Below, one piece after another: positions 1 to 12,700 of a DNA stretch of 64,000 bases. Position 1 is the stretch's first letter, and every line of letters starts with the position of its first letter. The stretch covers positions 1-64,000 of the forward strand of contig JASAMV010004719.1 of assembly GCA_030248065.1 (NCBI GenBank), written 5' to 3'. The notes under the pieces were generated by a model. It saw only the letters and a program-made list of their open reading frames with translations, did not search any database and was not told where the DNA came from. The stretch comes from Rhynchonema sp. JSB1_4 (taxonomy: Eukaryota > Nematoda > Chromadorea > Monhysterida > Xyalidae). Position numbers and translations under genes: made by a program.

Positions 1-1589
1 TCGGTTTTTCTTCGCGAAATATAAAAAACCGGTTTTCCTCCTCCTGCAAAACGTTGTGGGCCTCGTCAAACATCGCAAAGCAACTTGGTTTCCGGCGTCG
101 TTCAGGCACGTTGTTAGCCTGACCTTATCGTAAATTTGGAATAGGTTCTGCTGGGCACCAATTATTCGCCGTTCTTTGGGTCCCGCGTAGGTACGCTTTT
201 CATTTGCTCTCTACTCATATACTGATTTATGATTGCGCAAGCTTCAACCAGACCTCAAAAGGGTGTCACCTCCACTATTCAATGTTAGACAAGCACCACC
301 ACACACAATCAAAGTTTTTACGATCACGCTGCAGGTACATTTCCTGTTTGATCCGCTTCAAAACACTGTGGGCGGCGTGTTTGATCCACTTTGCTTGCAT
401 CCGGGGTCGGGTGTGGTCGGGGTCGGGTGCGACTTTAACCTCGTCTAAAATGTTTTTCCGTGAAACCTCAGCCATATGCATGACACGCGCGTGTGCTGTG
501 CAGCAAGTGCGCAAAGGGCTGGCTACTTCTTCACGCGGCAGTGTGCACAAAAACAAAAACATGTTTTGCCAAGTCATTGTCAAACCCAACCCGACCCAGA
601 ATGCCAAAACAATACCGGCCTGTGCACATATACATACAGTATATATATGTTACTTGCGATGACCTTCACAGAGCCAACAATCTGTTTACCCATATAGTGA
701 CAGCGGCCCTGGATGCAAGCTAAGAAAAAAGATTGACGGCAGCACCCTTTGGTCCAAAATGACAGATGTGTATATTGTTTTAGGTGAGTCAGGTCTGACA
801 ACTCTGACAACAACCACGTCAGCACTGTATTGAGGTCTGAGGACAATAAAGGGAAGTGAAGGGCAGGTATATGTACATGTTTCGTACAGTCACAACTCAT
901 TCCATGTATACTGTATGCATATACTATAATCAAAGCTCTCTTTTTTTGTTGAATACTTGTTGTAACTCAGATACTGTATGTTTTTGTTCTTCCATGTGGG
1001 CACATGTTTCACATTGAACATGCTGAACTCAACAGTGATGTGTAATTCTCTAATTGTGGCTCTGACAATTGCGTTACCGATCACTCGGGCCCAATCAGGT
1101 ACGTGCACCCACCACACAAAACTGTGTAATATTCAGTGAACAAAGTTTGTTGGCTGATTACGACTTCCAACGTCGAACAGGTGCAATGCGCTGGCGGTGA
1201 CTTGGTCCCGCGTCTGTGAAGACAGCGGTCAAAAACGGGAACTAGGACCCTATCCCTCATATTTTTAAGCTAAAGCTTCCTCCCTTCGGCAACTTGCGAT
1301 CCGGTTTGAACCCTAGTGAAACTTTCATCCAAATAGGCTTCTTTCTGCAAGGCGAATCGAATGCGACATAAGTTTTCGCTCATTAGAAAAGTACTCGCTG
1401 CACAAACTATAGAAGCGTGAAGTCTTGAAAATCCTGACAAAAATCTGATCAACAAACACGAACAATGTAGGTACACAGCGTTTATTCAGAAAAAACTTTA
1501 TTGAATGGGATTTGTGCGCAAAGATTTGGTCGTACTGTCTAGCCAGGCGTGATCACTACTGTGCAATTACTATTTGTGTATTTATTTAG
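1..1589. other. No gene recognised
   Basis: Reading frames here are short, overlapping and lack domain or splice support. The only regularities are low-complexity AT stretches. It may be an intron or upstream region of the lectin gene that follows. Confidence 0.5.
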
Positions 1590-3070
1590 CGTTCGAATCC
1601 GTGTGTGTCGGTTTCTCGTTCGGCTTCGTGTTTCGTGGTCGCTGCTTCGCGGTCAACGCCGCTTTTGGCGCCATCGATTACTACGCCAGTGTGACAGCGT
1701 GCAATCAAATGGCCAATGGTAGACTGGCCGTGCTGAACTCGCTCGAACTGCCCCCAAGAGTGGTGCAAGCGTTGGTGAGTTGCACACACAACAACCTCAA
1801 TCTGCCGTATGCACAACGCAGTGTATTCGCGTATAGTTCAGAAGAACGATTTCAGAATTGAGGTATGCTTCTCACACAGTCTTCTGAAGGAAGACTCATG
1901 CTGCGCATAATGTGTTGCACTTGCACACACCACGTGCACCATAGACACACGGAGCCAGCTGGCTGATATGCATGCATGTTGTACATGGAGAGAATGATAA
2001 GTGATAAGCACGAATGGAAAATTGACTTCGCAGAAATTCGATCCCGGGGGAATAATTTATGAATGTGAATCCGTATCCGGTGTCCCTTTGAACCCATGAC
2101 GTCATAAGCGTTTAGTCGAATTGTCAATTAGGGATCATCTCCTCTATTTTGCTCAAAATTGGCATCCGTGGGTTTGTCTGGGTGCTCAAAAGAATTTTGG
2201 GCATCTGCATTATCGTCTTTTAGGAGACCGTCATAAACCAGCGCTATGATCAAATGTGCCCATTCCGGTGAAATTGAACCGTTCATGCCAAATTACACTA
2301 CCCAGCTTGATTCAAAGCTTCAAAACATGGCTAGCGATACTATAATTGCTGGGGTCTATGTTTTGTCAATGGGACCACACATTTGTCAACAGAACAAGCT
2401 TCACACACACACACACACATACACAGGGATGCACATCATGTTGTTGCAATCTCTGGGTAAACGGTCATCGCAACACAGCCAGTGCGACCACGTACCCGAC
2501 ACCAGGCGCAGACCAAGGATGGAACTTTGTTGTGGATGGGGTTGACTACGAATGGCCAACTATTGCACAAGGTGAATGGGCTAGCAGGATGTCGCGTTAT
2601 TGGTTGCTCATTGTGACAGCTTCACAAGTCTTGAACCGGCGGACGGCATTTGAGCAAGTTTGAGCAAGACCACTTTGAGAAAGAACAGAGCAGAACCTAA
2701 AAAAACGTTTAGGTTTCTCTAAGCCAAAGTCCAAACACAAACCTAAGCCTGACACGAAGCAAACCTTACTCTAAGTCACCGGAACAAACACAAATAGCGT
2801 AGCTCTTTTCGCTCTACTCCCTGCATCCTTTTTGCGGATGAACTGAAGCAGCAGCAACAATTTTTTCAATTTTTCCATGGTGGTACGGACACTGGACATC
2901 TGGGTTCACGCTTCCATGGGCACCCGTTGATGGAACCGATCAGAACCCGAACACTTTGGGCACACAGTGCGTCGCACACGTAGCAGATGTGAACGCGACG
3001 CATACAATAGCCGGCTTCAACGACCTTCCTTGTACGCACCCACAATGGCCCTTGTGCGAATACAACCAAG
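1590..3070 (+). CDS. C-type lectin-like domain gene (partial exon set)
   Basis: Three exons of a C-type lectin-like domain are recognisable. Exon 1590-1774 follows a TTTAG acceptor and ends at a GTGAGT donor; it contains GRCFAV, ACNQMANGRLAVLNSLE (the first helices and strand). Exon 2512-2571 reads TKDGTLLWMGLTTNGQLLHK, holding the WIGL-type core strand. The exon from about 2852 to 3070 carries WAPVDGTDQNPN, QCVA and FNDLPC...LCE, the usual second half with its two disulphide cysteines. The first two join in phase 0, but the third starts in phase 1, so a small exon between 2572 and 2850 is probably missed. The calcium-site WND is FND and no EPN/QPD triplet is seen, so sugar binding is uncertain. 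No signal-peptide exon was found. Confidence 0.72.
2402..2420. repeat. (CA)n microsatellite
   Basis: About nine CA units followed by TACACAG, in a lectin-gene intron. Confidence 0.85.
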
Positions 3071-3084
3071 GTGGGTGTGTTCTG

Positions 3085-3360
3085 GCCTATTGTAACCGGT
3101 CCTGTAACACCAAGATCTTGTAACCGGTCTGTAACACCAAAACCCAGTAACAGCAACGGGTCCTGTGACCAATATCCCGTACCCGGTCCTGTAGCGAAGA
3201 TCGGTAACGATCTGCGTGAACAAGATCATGTAACCGGTGCCGTAAGCACGATATTGTAACCGGCCCTGCAACCAAGATCTTGTGGCCGGTCCTATGCATA
3301 ACCAAGATCCAAATCCAGTTCTGTAACTGAGATTATGCAACCCGTCGTAGCCGGGCCAAT
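3085..3360. repeat. Degenerate minisatellite (GTAACCGGTCCTGTAAC-type)
   Basis: Imperfect tandem units of roughly 28-35 bp built on AAGATCTTGTAACCGG and CCTGTAACACC. The units drift in length, so a coding role is unlikely although one frame stays open for about 60 codons. Confidence 0.7.
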
Positions 3361-3771
3361 GCAACTAATACAAACACAGCGAACAAAACCGCTGGTCGTT
3401 CCGCTTCAGACCCGACTTCAACCTACCGCGTAACAGTCTCCCCTGAACGTCAAGGCCAACGTCCCATCCCAGCGGTCACCGTGCGTACTTTGTCGGCACC
3501 GACACGTCTCGGCTGCGTGGTTGCATGCAAGGCGCACCACATGTGCTTCAGTCTTGCGTAAGTGCCCTGGCAAGAGGAACCAGTTTGAAACAAGCGAAAA
3601 GAGCAAAGTCCAAAACAGCACAGCTCAGCAACTGCGAGCGCACTAGCCTTGTATGATTTCAAGTATGCTCTGGTTAATTAATTCCCAGTTATTCCCAGCT
3701 TAAACATCAGTGAAGAAAAAGGCTACAATCCATTGCCTGCAACAGACGATGACACACGCTCCATGAGACCT

Positions 3772-3891
3772 CCTTCGTTTTTAGCTACAACGCCGTCAGC
3801 CAAGATTGCCGTCTGGCCATGGTCTATGAGAATGACAACCCCGAATTGTATGAGGCCGCAAGTGGATACGAGTACTTGGCCAGAGTGGCTT
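3772..3891 (+). CDS. Second C-type lectin domain start (exon fragment)
   Basis: After a TTTTTAG acceptor the frame reads YNAVSQDCRLAMVYENDN and PELYEAASGYEYLARV before a stop. It has the same layout as the first lectin exon (aromatic-rich helix, Cys, RLAxxxxxxE), so it looks like the N-terminal exon of another lectin domain. No matching second half was found downstream, so it may be a broken or alternatively spliced piece. Exact ends are uncertain. Confidence 0.45.
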
Positions 3892-3924
3892 AGACGACAA
3901 AATCAACACAATTTAAAAAAATGA

Positions 3925-5109
3925 GGCATAGTCAACATAAACACACATTTTCTATCTTCATGCTGGCTAAACGATTGATGTCATTATTACACTACTCCAC
4001 AGCTACCAACCGATCGTAGACAGTCCGTTTCTGTTGAGCTGTACCCCGTGTCTGGTTTGTACCATTGTCTGTTTTCTAATTTGTTGCTTGCACATATCAG
4101 TGGTGGGACCGGTGTTGTTTTTTGATAGATTGTTCTTGTCGACTTGTTTTGGTCTCGTTACACATGCGACGATCTCGTATTGGGTCACAATATGCCATTG
4201 TGCTGCACATTTTAAAGAAAAATGTTGAAATTTGATTGAAAAGCATATTTAAAAACACAAATTTCTGTCCATCCAATCCAACCACATTTTGATGTCTTTT
4301 CGATGTCATTTCGACCAAATCTTGGACTTGATTGGTCTGGTCATCCAAATGGTCTGGATGTCGGGACTGATTTGGTTGAAACATTGAAAAATGTTGAAAT
4401 TTGGTCGAGCGTTAACGTTCGCCTGTTCCTGCTGGTTAATGTCGGCCCAATTGACGTTGTTGATTACAATAAAAATCTGCGCCTTAATTATTGACAACCT
4501 AATTTTACTGTAATCTGCAAACCCCTGCTAACTGACTTTGCATGAATAGATAATGGCTGGTTGCTCCGTCGTTTCTACAATCTGCACATTCAATTTTTGT
4601 GTCTATCACTTTAATCGATTTTAGCCCATGTTTGAGCGTGATCGAATGGTATTGAATTGTATCTCATTCGCGTCGCGTGAGTTGCGAAATGAATGTACTC
4701 TGCTGTTTTCTCATCTTCACCGCGAATTCTGATGTCATATTACCTATTTTTAAACTGATCTCCCTGTGATCTTGTGTCGCGGTCATATTTTCGGTGTCCC
4801 GAAATATTTCAACTACCTGCTGTTCCTTTCAGCGTCAGTCTTATAAATATTGTCTGCTTGAAAATGGGCGTACGGTAGCACCGCCCCTGGTTGTCGGGAC
4901 CAAACCGCGACCACATTCCTATTTCTAGAAATGAATAATTTCGCGACCTCAACAATCAGGTTCGGCTGGTTACACTCCGTAGTGTTCATAAATGAGATCC
5001 CAACCGTTCCCGACGAATTTGAGGACTGAATGGTGGAACAAGAGTGTTGTTCATTCAAATAGATCGTTGTTTTTTTGTCAAATTCTTTATCGCAGAATTT
5101 ATTTGACTA
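3925..5109. other. Intergenic, no gene recognised
   Basis: AT-rich sequence with TTTTTT/AAAAA runs. No exon with domain and splice support was found on either strand. Confidence 0.5.
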
Positions 5110-5348
5110 TAGTAAATTTCCAAATTCGCTGCCGCACAGTAAAGTACGCCCCATAGTTAGTGTCAGGTTCTAAACCCGAAATTCAACCTGTGAAACATTC
5201 GGACAGCCAACACACACGTAGCTTGACAGCTAGCCAGGCAGCTGCGCGCAATGTTTCAGGACCGCGCATGGTTAGCGTTCGGGTTTATAACTTGACATTA
5301 ACTACGGGGCGTATTTTACTGTGCGGCAGCGAATTTGGAAATTTACCA
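5110..5348. mobile_element. Palindromic MITE with TA target duplication
   Basis: Terminal inverted repeats beginning TAGTAAATTTCC and ending GGAAATTTACCA match over most of both halves (CAAATTCGCTGCCGCACAGT is shared). TA flanks both ends, as for Tc1/mariner-type elements. The central loop contains GAAACATT and AATGTTTC. Confidence 0.75.
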
Positions 5349-5652
5349 TACAATTCTTATAACCCTCCGTGTACATGACAAAAAATGCGCATTGGGACAT
5401 GGTGTCAGTGGAAATGCGCACACCGAATGGCTGATATTGTTGTTTGCTCACAATTAATTATTCTCTGCTGCACCACCACCACCATAGTAAACATGTTTGC
5501 ATCCAATTATTAAAAACGTACATACCTACATACTTGCAACTTGATTATGTTGCTCAGATGCAATATCCGGGAAATTCTAATACGTAACAATTTTATTGCT
5601 GGCCTGGCCACTTCGAAATAAAGCAGAAAAAACACGCACTAAATTCCCGAAA

Positions 5653-7438
5653 ATGAACAAGTCTATGATGATGACCCTTCGTGTTGCCTACGCCCAGCAA
5701 AACATCCCATATCGCTACGACTGTGGTTTCGAATCAAATCTACGCGTGACACCCAACTGTCCCCGGCCGGGTCTCATACCCGAAACCGCGCAAATTCTGT
5801 TTCGACTGGCTAACATCGATTTTGAACTGGTTGATTTTCGAAATCGATCCTTTGTCGATGCATTGGAGAGTGTGGGTAATGGAGAGGTTGACACGGCATT
5901 GCTCAGCATCGGTTGGTTGATGCTGAACGTTTTTTGGCCGCGGAACTCACTTTATTAGCGTCAGGGTCACCTAGGCATAAGGTGGAATTTTCGAAACGGT
6001 GGTGTAAAGGTCAGTTGGGCGTGAAGGTCGGCGTAAAGTTTGGTCGAAAGCTCGGTCGGCGTAGCTCGGTGTAAATGTGAAACATTGCCTGTTATTAACG
6101 TGGAATGTTTCAAGCTTACACTAAGGTCTATCACACTGAGCTGTCGACCGAGCTTTCCACCGACCTTTACACTCAACTGACCTTCACACCGTTTCGAAAA
6201 TATCACCCATAGCAGACCCTCACCGTTTTGACCCAATCTTGCCATCAAAATGCACATAGGCACTTGATGATTTCTTGTTATCTTTCAATACGTTCCACAA
6301 ACCAGGAATCCCCGAGAAAAACGTTTTTATGACTTCTTTCGACCACTATGATTAGCGCAGAAGTCGTTCAGTTGAGGTGTGGGAGCACGTTTTACAGAGA
6401 ACAACATAAACGGTGCCCAGGCAGGTACATCTTCATCAGAGCGTGCAACGGATGGCCACAAGTACTATGTTTAAACACACGTTGATTTATTTTTTAGGCT
6501 TCAACCAAGGCGCCGAGCAATCCCCACGGCTGACCCGCGCCTACCCAGTGGCCGGCTGGGACATGCCCTTGTCAGCGTTGAGCACTGCGCGTGCCCCGAA
6601 TGACCTTTACTATCAGGCAACCGCGTTCACATTCGTCTACAGGAATTGGGTGTGGATGGCATTCATCGCGACGTATTTCGCGTTAAAAGTTTATGCGAAA
6701 TTTTTAGCGCACGCTTTTGGTCCTGCAGCTCTGCGACGCTCTTATGCTCAGGGAATGACTGTGATTCTGGCAAGTTTCTTCATCTTGCTATTCAGCGGCC
6801 TGTACAAATCCGGTCTACTTTCCCATCTACTGCTCTCGAAACGCGATTATCAATTCAACAATTTGGATGAATTAGTGCGATTAGTTGAACAGGGTAGTGT
6901 TCGGGTAATTCTGGCGGATGGAATGCGCGAATTGATTCAGCGATCGAAAAACCATCAACTTCGATCACTCGGTCGAGCCTTGATCGATCACCCGCCCATT
7001 CGATTGACCTCATTCGCTGAGTACCAAACTGAACGACATAGAATTATCAGCGGGGACGCAGTTCTGATCACAGGCGATTTGGTGCCCCATGTACTAGGAC
7101 GATGTGGGGCGCGTAGAATTCAACTTCTGGACAATTTTTCGCACAGAGAACAACTGTTTTTCAATCAAAACGTTTCGAATGCGATTCTGAAGCGAATGAA
7201 TGGCGCGATTATTGAGTCGCTAGGCGCATCGCAAATGATCATGAATCGATATGTTGAAGCGATCAATCGGTCATTTAGGAATTGCTCGCAATTCCACGAT
7301 TTTGAATCGGAGGCACGCTTTCCCGGATCGTCTCTAAAAATCAACAATGTTTTCGGAATGGTACTGTTTTTGTTAGCAGGGCTGGCACTGGCTACGATTG
7401 TGATGTCTTGCGAGATTTGTCATGACAGAACCAAATAA
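5653..7438 (+). CDS. Ionotropic glutamate receptor-like protein
   Basis: Two exons, 5653-5911 and 6498-7438, join in phase 1 (donor GTTGGT, acceptor TTTTTTAG) to give 399 residues. Exon 1 starts the S1 ligand-binding lobe (LRVAYAQQNIPYRYDCG, then a PGLIPETAQILFRLANIDFE stretch). Exon 2 has a first membrane segment (WVWMAFIATYFALKVY), a second (MTVILASFFILLFSGLYKSG) in the position of M3, the S2 lobe with a late Cys, and a final segment (NVFGMVLFLLAGLALATIVM). There is no N-terminal receptor domain and no obvious signal peptide, and the SYTANLAAF-type M3 motif is replaced by FSGLYKSGLLSHLL. It probably acts in the plasma membrane as a divergent chemosensory or glutamate-receptor relative; gating and ligand are unknown. 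The start is the first Met of a Met cluster; an upstream signal exon cannot be excluded. Confidence 0.82.
5980..6210. mobile_element. Palindromic MITE in the receptor intron
   Basis: Two arms of about 85 bp share TTTTCGAAACGGTG, GAAGGTCGG and CGAAAGCTCGGTCG in inverted order. The loop carries GTGAAACATT and GAATGTTTC. It lies wholly within the intron 5912-6497. Target duplication unclear. Confidence 0.7.
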
Positions 7439-7570
7439 ACCTGAAATGATTTGTTGAATCACGATATAAGATTCGTTGAACTGGTAGAAAGACAACGTTA
7501 TAGATCAAATTCGTTTCACACGTGTCACCTACCACCGTTTCCTCATTGTTTTTACCTATTTGTCACGTTG

Positions 7571-7576
7571 AATAAA
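7571..7576 (+). terminator. Polyadenylation signal AATAAA
   Basis: AATAAA 133 bp after the glutamate-receptor-like stop codon; a likely 3' end signal for that gene. Confidence 0.5.
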
Positions 7577-7705
7577 GACTACGTTCCACCACGTTGCTAT
7601 GGCCGGATTCTTACTTGAGTGTTCAAAACTAATTTTTTGCTCAATTAATTTTGCACAGAAAATAAATCTGACATTTTTTTGCACGAAACACACCGATTTA
7701 TAGTC

Positions 7706-9319
7706 ATGTCTGCCAATCGTCACTGTCTGCTGCTCGGCACCCTCTTCATTGCTGGCGGACTCGTGATTTTGACGTCAGCAAAAACAGCTGCCAAGTCAAA
7801 GCCAGCAGCAGAGCTCGAAACTGCAAATGCAGGTAATTGAGATTTCTCGATATTTTTTTAATTTTTGTTTCACACTTGCAATTTCGTGCACAGAGCTGTC
7901 AAGCTATGTAGGAGTCGCTTCATGAAACCGTATCCCCGATCTTTCTCAGTCGATCAGGAGGAAGACAGGAATTAATAACCAACATTTTAAATTCAACCAT
8001 ATTATATTCAGGGCCAGGCCCCGAAAATGATGAATCAAAGTCAAAAGACAAGGAAAGTGCACAGAAGGTAGATGAGTCGAAAGCAAGCGGGCAAGAGGAA
8101 AAGGAAGGTGGAGACAAAGGGAATGCCAAAGGAGATGATAAAATAAAAGGAGTAGAAGATAAAGTCTCGAGTGGCGGCGGTATGTTCCAATTTTTCGTGA
8201 ATGATCTTTGAGCATTAGGATAGCCAAGTGTCAAAACTGTTTAACCCATACACATTATGTAGCATGAGCGTTAGGCATAATATACGTAATGTTCACTGAA
8301 CTCAATTTTGCATCTCAATCTCGGCTTTGAACCTGCAGTGGTCCATAGGGCCCTCAAACTAACCCGAACAGCCCCCTCAGGGCAGGGTGGAGCCGTGTGA
8401 AATATCCGTTAGTTGGGACAACCCTCAAATGCCTGTTTGCAGTGGTTAATAACACAAATTTATTACAACCCCATTTTCTAATAACAATTTTATGTTTATT
8501 TTTTTAGTGCAGCCAAAAACTGAAATTAATCCGTCGAGGTGCCCACACCCCAATGCAAATAAGCTGCCCACAGTGTAAAATTAGCGTGAATATTAAGGCT
8601 TAACTATACTTCGTTCTCTCAGAGAACAAAGAACAAATTCTCGCGCGCTGATTGGTCCACGTATGTTCAACAGCCAATCAGCGCGCGAGAATTTGTTCTT
8701 TGTTCTCTGAGAGAACGAAGTACAGTTAGGCCTTTACACCCAGTCATTGCTTTCCGCCATATCGGGCATAGAGGCCCTGTGAGTGTGTGCACTATGTCTA
8801 GATGCAACAAAACGACGATCATGATGCCCGAGACACCAATGGTAGGGCCAGGTGATGTCAATAGAAGCAGCTTTTATGCAAAAATAGGACTTTTAAAAAA
8901 AATCTTTAACAGAAAATAATTTTTTAAAAACCACTGCCTGTCAGGCCTTCACTTACTGACAGACACACCTGTTCGTGAAAATTTTCACTAATTTTAACAA
9001 AAATTCAGAAATTCCGAACAACGCTCAAGTTCAGAATACAATTCCAGAAACGAAACCAGACGACGACCTGGGCAAAGCAAACGATACAGATATCGAAGGC
9101 GGTGACAACAACAGTAAAAACGAAACAGGCACGCCGGATGACAATGGGGAAGAAGAAGAAGGCGGGACTACACTTGCGCCCAAGAAGACCCCGATTTATG
9201 AGAAAACCATGTTTATCGTGATTATGTCCATTGCTGGTGGCGCACTAGCGTTGATTGTTTTGGGACTGTTGGTGGTACTGTGCTATTTCAAATGTCGTAA
9301 TGAAGGGGAGTATGATTAG
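7706..9319 (+). CDS. Acidic type I membrane protein
   Basis: Exons 7706-7832, 8012-8179 and 9009-9319 join in phase 1 to give 201 residues. Residues 1-25 form a signal peptide (LLLGTLFIAGGLVILTSA). The middle is a Lys/Glu/Asp/Gly-rich disordered ectodomain with NET and NDT N-glycosylation sites. Near the C-terminus comes one membrane helix (MFIVIMSIAGGALALIVLGL) and a short tail CRNEGEYD. No family recognised; the design suggests a glycosylated cell-surface spacer protein. The second intron holds a possible alternative terminal exon (8508-8577) and a MITE. Confidence 0.78.
8508..8577 (+). CDS. Possible alternative last exon
   Basis: After a strong TTTTTTTAG acceptor, phase 1 reading from the previous exon gives VQPKTEINPSRCPHPNANKL and a stop three codons later. 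Used instead of the final exon it would yield a form without the membrane helix. Only frame and acceptor support this. Confidence 0.3.
8596..8733. mobile_element. Hairpin MITE (PIF/Harbinger-like, TTA duplication)
   Basis: The arms from ACTTCGTTCTCTCAGAGAAC through CGCGCGCTGATTGG are perfect inverted repeats of 48 bp around an 18-bp loop. Termini AGGCTTAACT and AGTTAGGCCT are near-identical in inverse, and TTA flanks both sides. A related, more diverged copy is at about 24.42 kb. Confidence 0.78.
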
Positions 9320-9769
9320 AGTGAAAGTAGAAACCTCGATTTATGAATTATTTTTGAAAAAATACAATATGTGTGATTCAGTCATTTCTTACTGATCGAT
9401 AATTTGTGTTGTTGTTCTTTCATTGATCGGTTTACTTGCACGAACAGTTTAACGTGTGATGTTTAAAAGATGGCAAATGGACTTTGCTTTGTGGAAAAAT
9501 AATGCACAATCAGTTACCGACGCTTAGTTATTTATTCATCAAGTTAACGCTTTCTTACAGTACCCAAATAAAAATACAGTTGATGAATTATGCATACGAG
9601 CTTATCGCAATTATTGCAAATTGATTGGTTTCGTGGGCACGGTTGCACATTTTTGTTGCTTTAGCCCGCCATAGAATCAATCACGGTGCAATTGATTGGT
9701 TGAGTGAAATAAAATCACAAAATCTCTCCTGAAATAACCAGTGATGGACACAAACTGACCAAAAATGCG
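9320..9769. other. Convergent intergenic region with 3' end signals
   Basis: Separates the + strand membrane protein from the - strand gene. It contains AATAAA on + (9566-9571) and on - (9530-9535), so the two transcripts probably overlap at their 3' ends. Confidence 0.55.
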
Positions 9770-12700
9770 CTACAAAACAGGTGATGATTCCCTCCGGGGG
9801 CGTCCAAGATTGGCAAAATCATCAAAACTCTTGCTCGCTTCACCGATCGAGATCGAAATCTGTCTGGCAAATATTGAATTCATCACAATTTCTTCGTTCG
9901 AAGTTACACTAGCCTCCCTCTCCCGGCGCTCTTTCCATTTTAGGTAGGCCTCCGAATGCTCCATGGTGCTAGCACGTGAGCGATTTCCCGCTCCTGGACT
10001 CAGTAATGTTTCACAAGCTTCATCTTCATCTTGACTCGACATTGAGACCGAGTTTCGGATCACTTCCAGTGTTTGGGAGGCGATTGATTTGATGTTGATC
10101 AGATTCGGTTGACTGGAGGATAGTTTGCGACGCACACGGGTTTCCTGGAAAATGTTTGTTTAGAATGTCTGTGAAACATCGTAGGTGTATGGTTGCACCT
10201 GATGTTTCGGCATAAAATTATTCGGCTAGTAAAGCACACACACACAAATCCACGCAAACAAACCTGGAAGGAACTGTGCCGTTTCATTGACAGATGTTTC
10301 AAATATTAGGTAATTACATGTAATTTATGAATTTGAGGTCCACGTGTACGATATCAATATTGGATGGCAATTTGGGTCAGATATTTACTCGATGCGCTAA
10401 ACATCTTGTCATGGGCAACTTGGGACGAGTGAGTAGTGAAACACTCCGATATCGAAGCGTGGTGGCGTTTCATTGTGTTGTGTCGAGAAGAACAACCAGA
10501 ATTAAAAAAAATAATTCTAAGCCGGCTGAAAATAATGTTACATCACAAACCTGAGTCAGATCGAAATGATATCTCAATTGATCGGTGAAGAAAGCGAACA
10601 TTTTCAGCCACCCTGTACGACAAGCACTACTGGATCGGACCAATGGATGCGTCAACCAGTAGGTCACGGCCACTTCGCCAAACATTTCGAACGCGCCGCC
10701 GGTGAAACCACATGGCACGAGGGGCGCATGGGTTTGGGCTGGAAAGCAGTTGGGTGAATCTTTATATAATTGGTCATCGGGTTCTGTTTGGTTTCTAGAG
10801 AGATTTTTGTCTAGGGATTTCGAGATTTTTACTGCTCGGCCAAGTTTTGCGGGCGTAAAACTTCTTCATCAATGAAGTGCTGCCTGCCAGTCGTGTCTGG
10901 TGGCATCAGTGAAGCTCTAGACACCACCCTAAGATCAAAAACACTCGTTTTATTTGCTGAGACAATACCTGATCTTGTATACCTGACCGGTCACAGCGTT
11001 TAATCACCAGATCTCGAAATACCCTAAATTAGAGAAAGAGACGTACATAATGTCTAAAGCTGGGCTGATTCGATCCGATTATTAACTTAGATATCGTAAA
11101 AGAGTCACAACAATTTCTAACCGAAAGTCTGCAGCATGGTCACCATCTGCGTGCGTTTCTCCAACTCGGCCTCTGGTGTAGTAGATCGTGTCATCCACTT
11201 GACAGTCACATCAATCAAATCGAACAGTCGGTCTGCGTGCACTCGTTGGGCTGTGCTGCGTTGCCAACCGTTCTTGCACTGAAACATCAGCTTGCTCAAC
11301 TGGACTTTAGAGTGGGAACCGGATAAGTGTGACTGTGCATAAAGCCGGGTTTCTACACAAGCCACGAAAACAGCGATTCTGCTCATTGAACCTCTACAAG
11401 CCAATCGAGGTGGAATTCTCTGAACGATACTGTAAGCAGTAAATGAGCACATATCCTTCAGGAGTGGAATGTATGTGGTGAATGATACCTTAACCCTGGC
11501 TGATGTTTCACTGCCCTAACCCCAATCAACGGCACAGTGCACAGAATGATGCTTGTGGGCGCGAAGCGATTGAAAAGCACGGAGAACAACGTGTTCAGCA
11601 CGCGAAGCGTCTTCTTGCGTTCCACTGGATCTGAAAATTATGCAATTTCGTTTTGAAAAAAGGTCGTTAAAATTCACCGCCAGTGTATAACCATTGGCAG
11701 CTCGTGCGTATATGCAGGGTTGGGTTAAAAAAGTAAAAATTAAAAAAAATTTTTTTAAACATTTCACCACCTTTTCGGTTTTTAAAAATTAGAAAAGTAA
11801 GTTCCAGTAAGCAAGTGTCTACTGGAGCCTTCCACATGTTAGCTCAGTGAGCAAGGTGCTCTATGTGAATCCTACATACTGTATTAGCACGTGCCATTCT
11901 ACAACACATCACATGACACAAACATGTATAATACTTACCGCAGGTCATTCGTCTCCACACGAAACTGAGCGCCGTTTGGTGCACTGGTTTGAGCACAATT
12001 GGTGTGACGCGTTGTATGGCGATCGGCAGGTCCCCTTCGCCTTGATAATTCAGGGAACAGCCAGGGCGGTCGTCGTCGTCGATGGAGTTTGTGCGCAGAA
12101 GTCTGTGGGCAAATAAATCGATAAAAATGGAAGAATTGTGATGTTTCTATGGAACTCACTTTTAAAGTTAAACTACCGTTTCGTTGCAAAGGATAACAGT
12201 TGACTCGGTACCAAATTTGTGTGATCAGATCGAACCTGCTCCTGCCGTAGGTACGGCAGTCTTTGCCGTAGTTTTTGCACCGCATATTTTGAAGTTTGCT
12301 GACACTGCATTAAATTCAGTAACCAGTGCAGTACAGTCGAAACTTCGAAAATAGAAAAAAGTTGTTTCAGCGTGGCTGAGGATAGGGAGATCGCAAGTTT
12401 AATGCTTGTTCAAGCGTGCCAACAGTCAAATGTACCGCACCACGCGCATCAATCCAACGATCCTAAAATCTCACCTCCTGAACACCAGTGGTTTATCCAC
12501 CAAAGCACTACAGCTTTCCGTGGAATCACGTTTCTCATTTCCGCTATCTTTCTTTCCCCAATGCGCAAAGTCGGACGCAGCTCGCGAGCGAAATCTAGGA
12601 GACCGCAAGTCACTTGCTGATGTTTCAACCGTGAGTTTGTCAGAGTCGATTATGTCGCCATCACGCCCGCTTTTGGGTCGAGGCCTGTTGGGTCGGATGG

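Noticed and set aside
2346..2663. Alternative frame DQGWNFVVDGVDYEWPTIAQ across the lectin exon
   Set aside because: The other frame (TKDGTLLWMGLTTNG) fits both the splice phase of the preceding exon and the WIGL core of lectin domains.
5460..5490. Short CACCACCACC and other triplet runs taken as coding repeats
   Set aside because: Too short and not within any supported exon.
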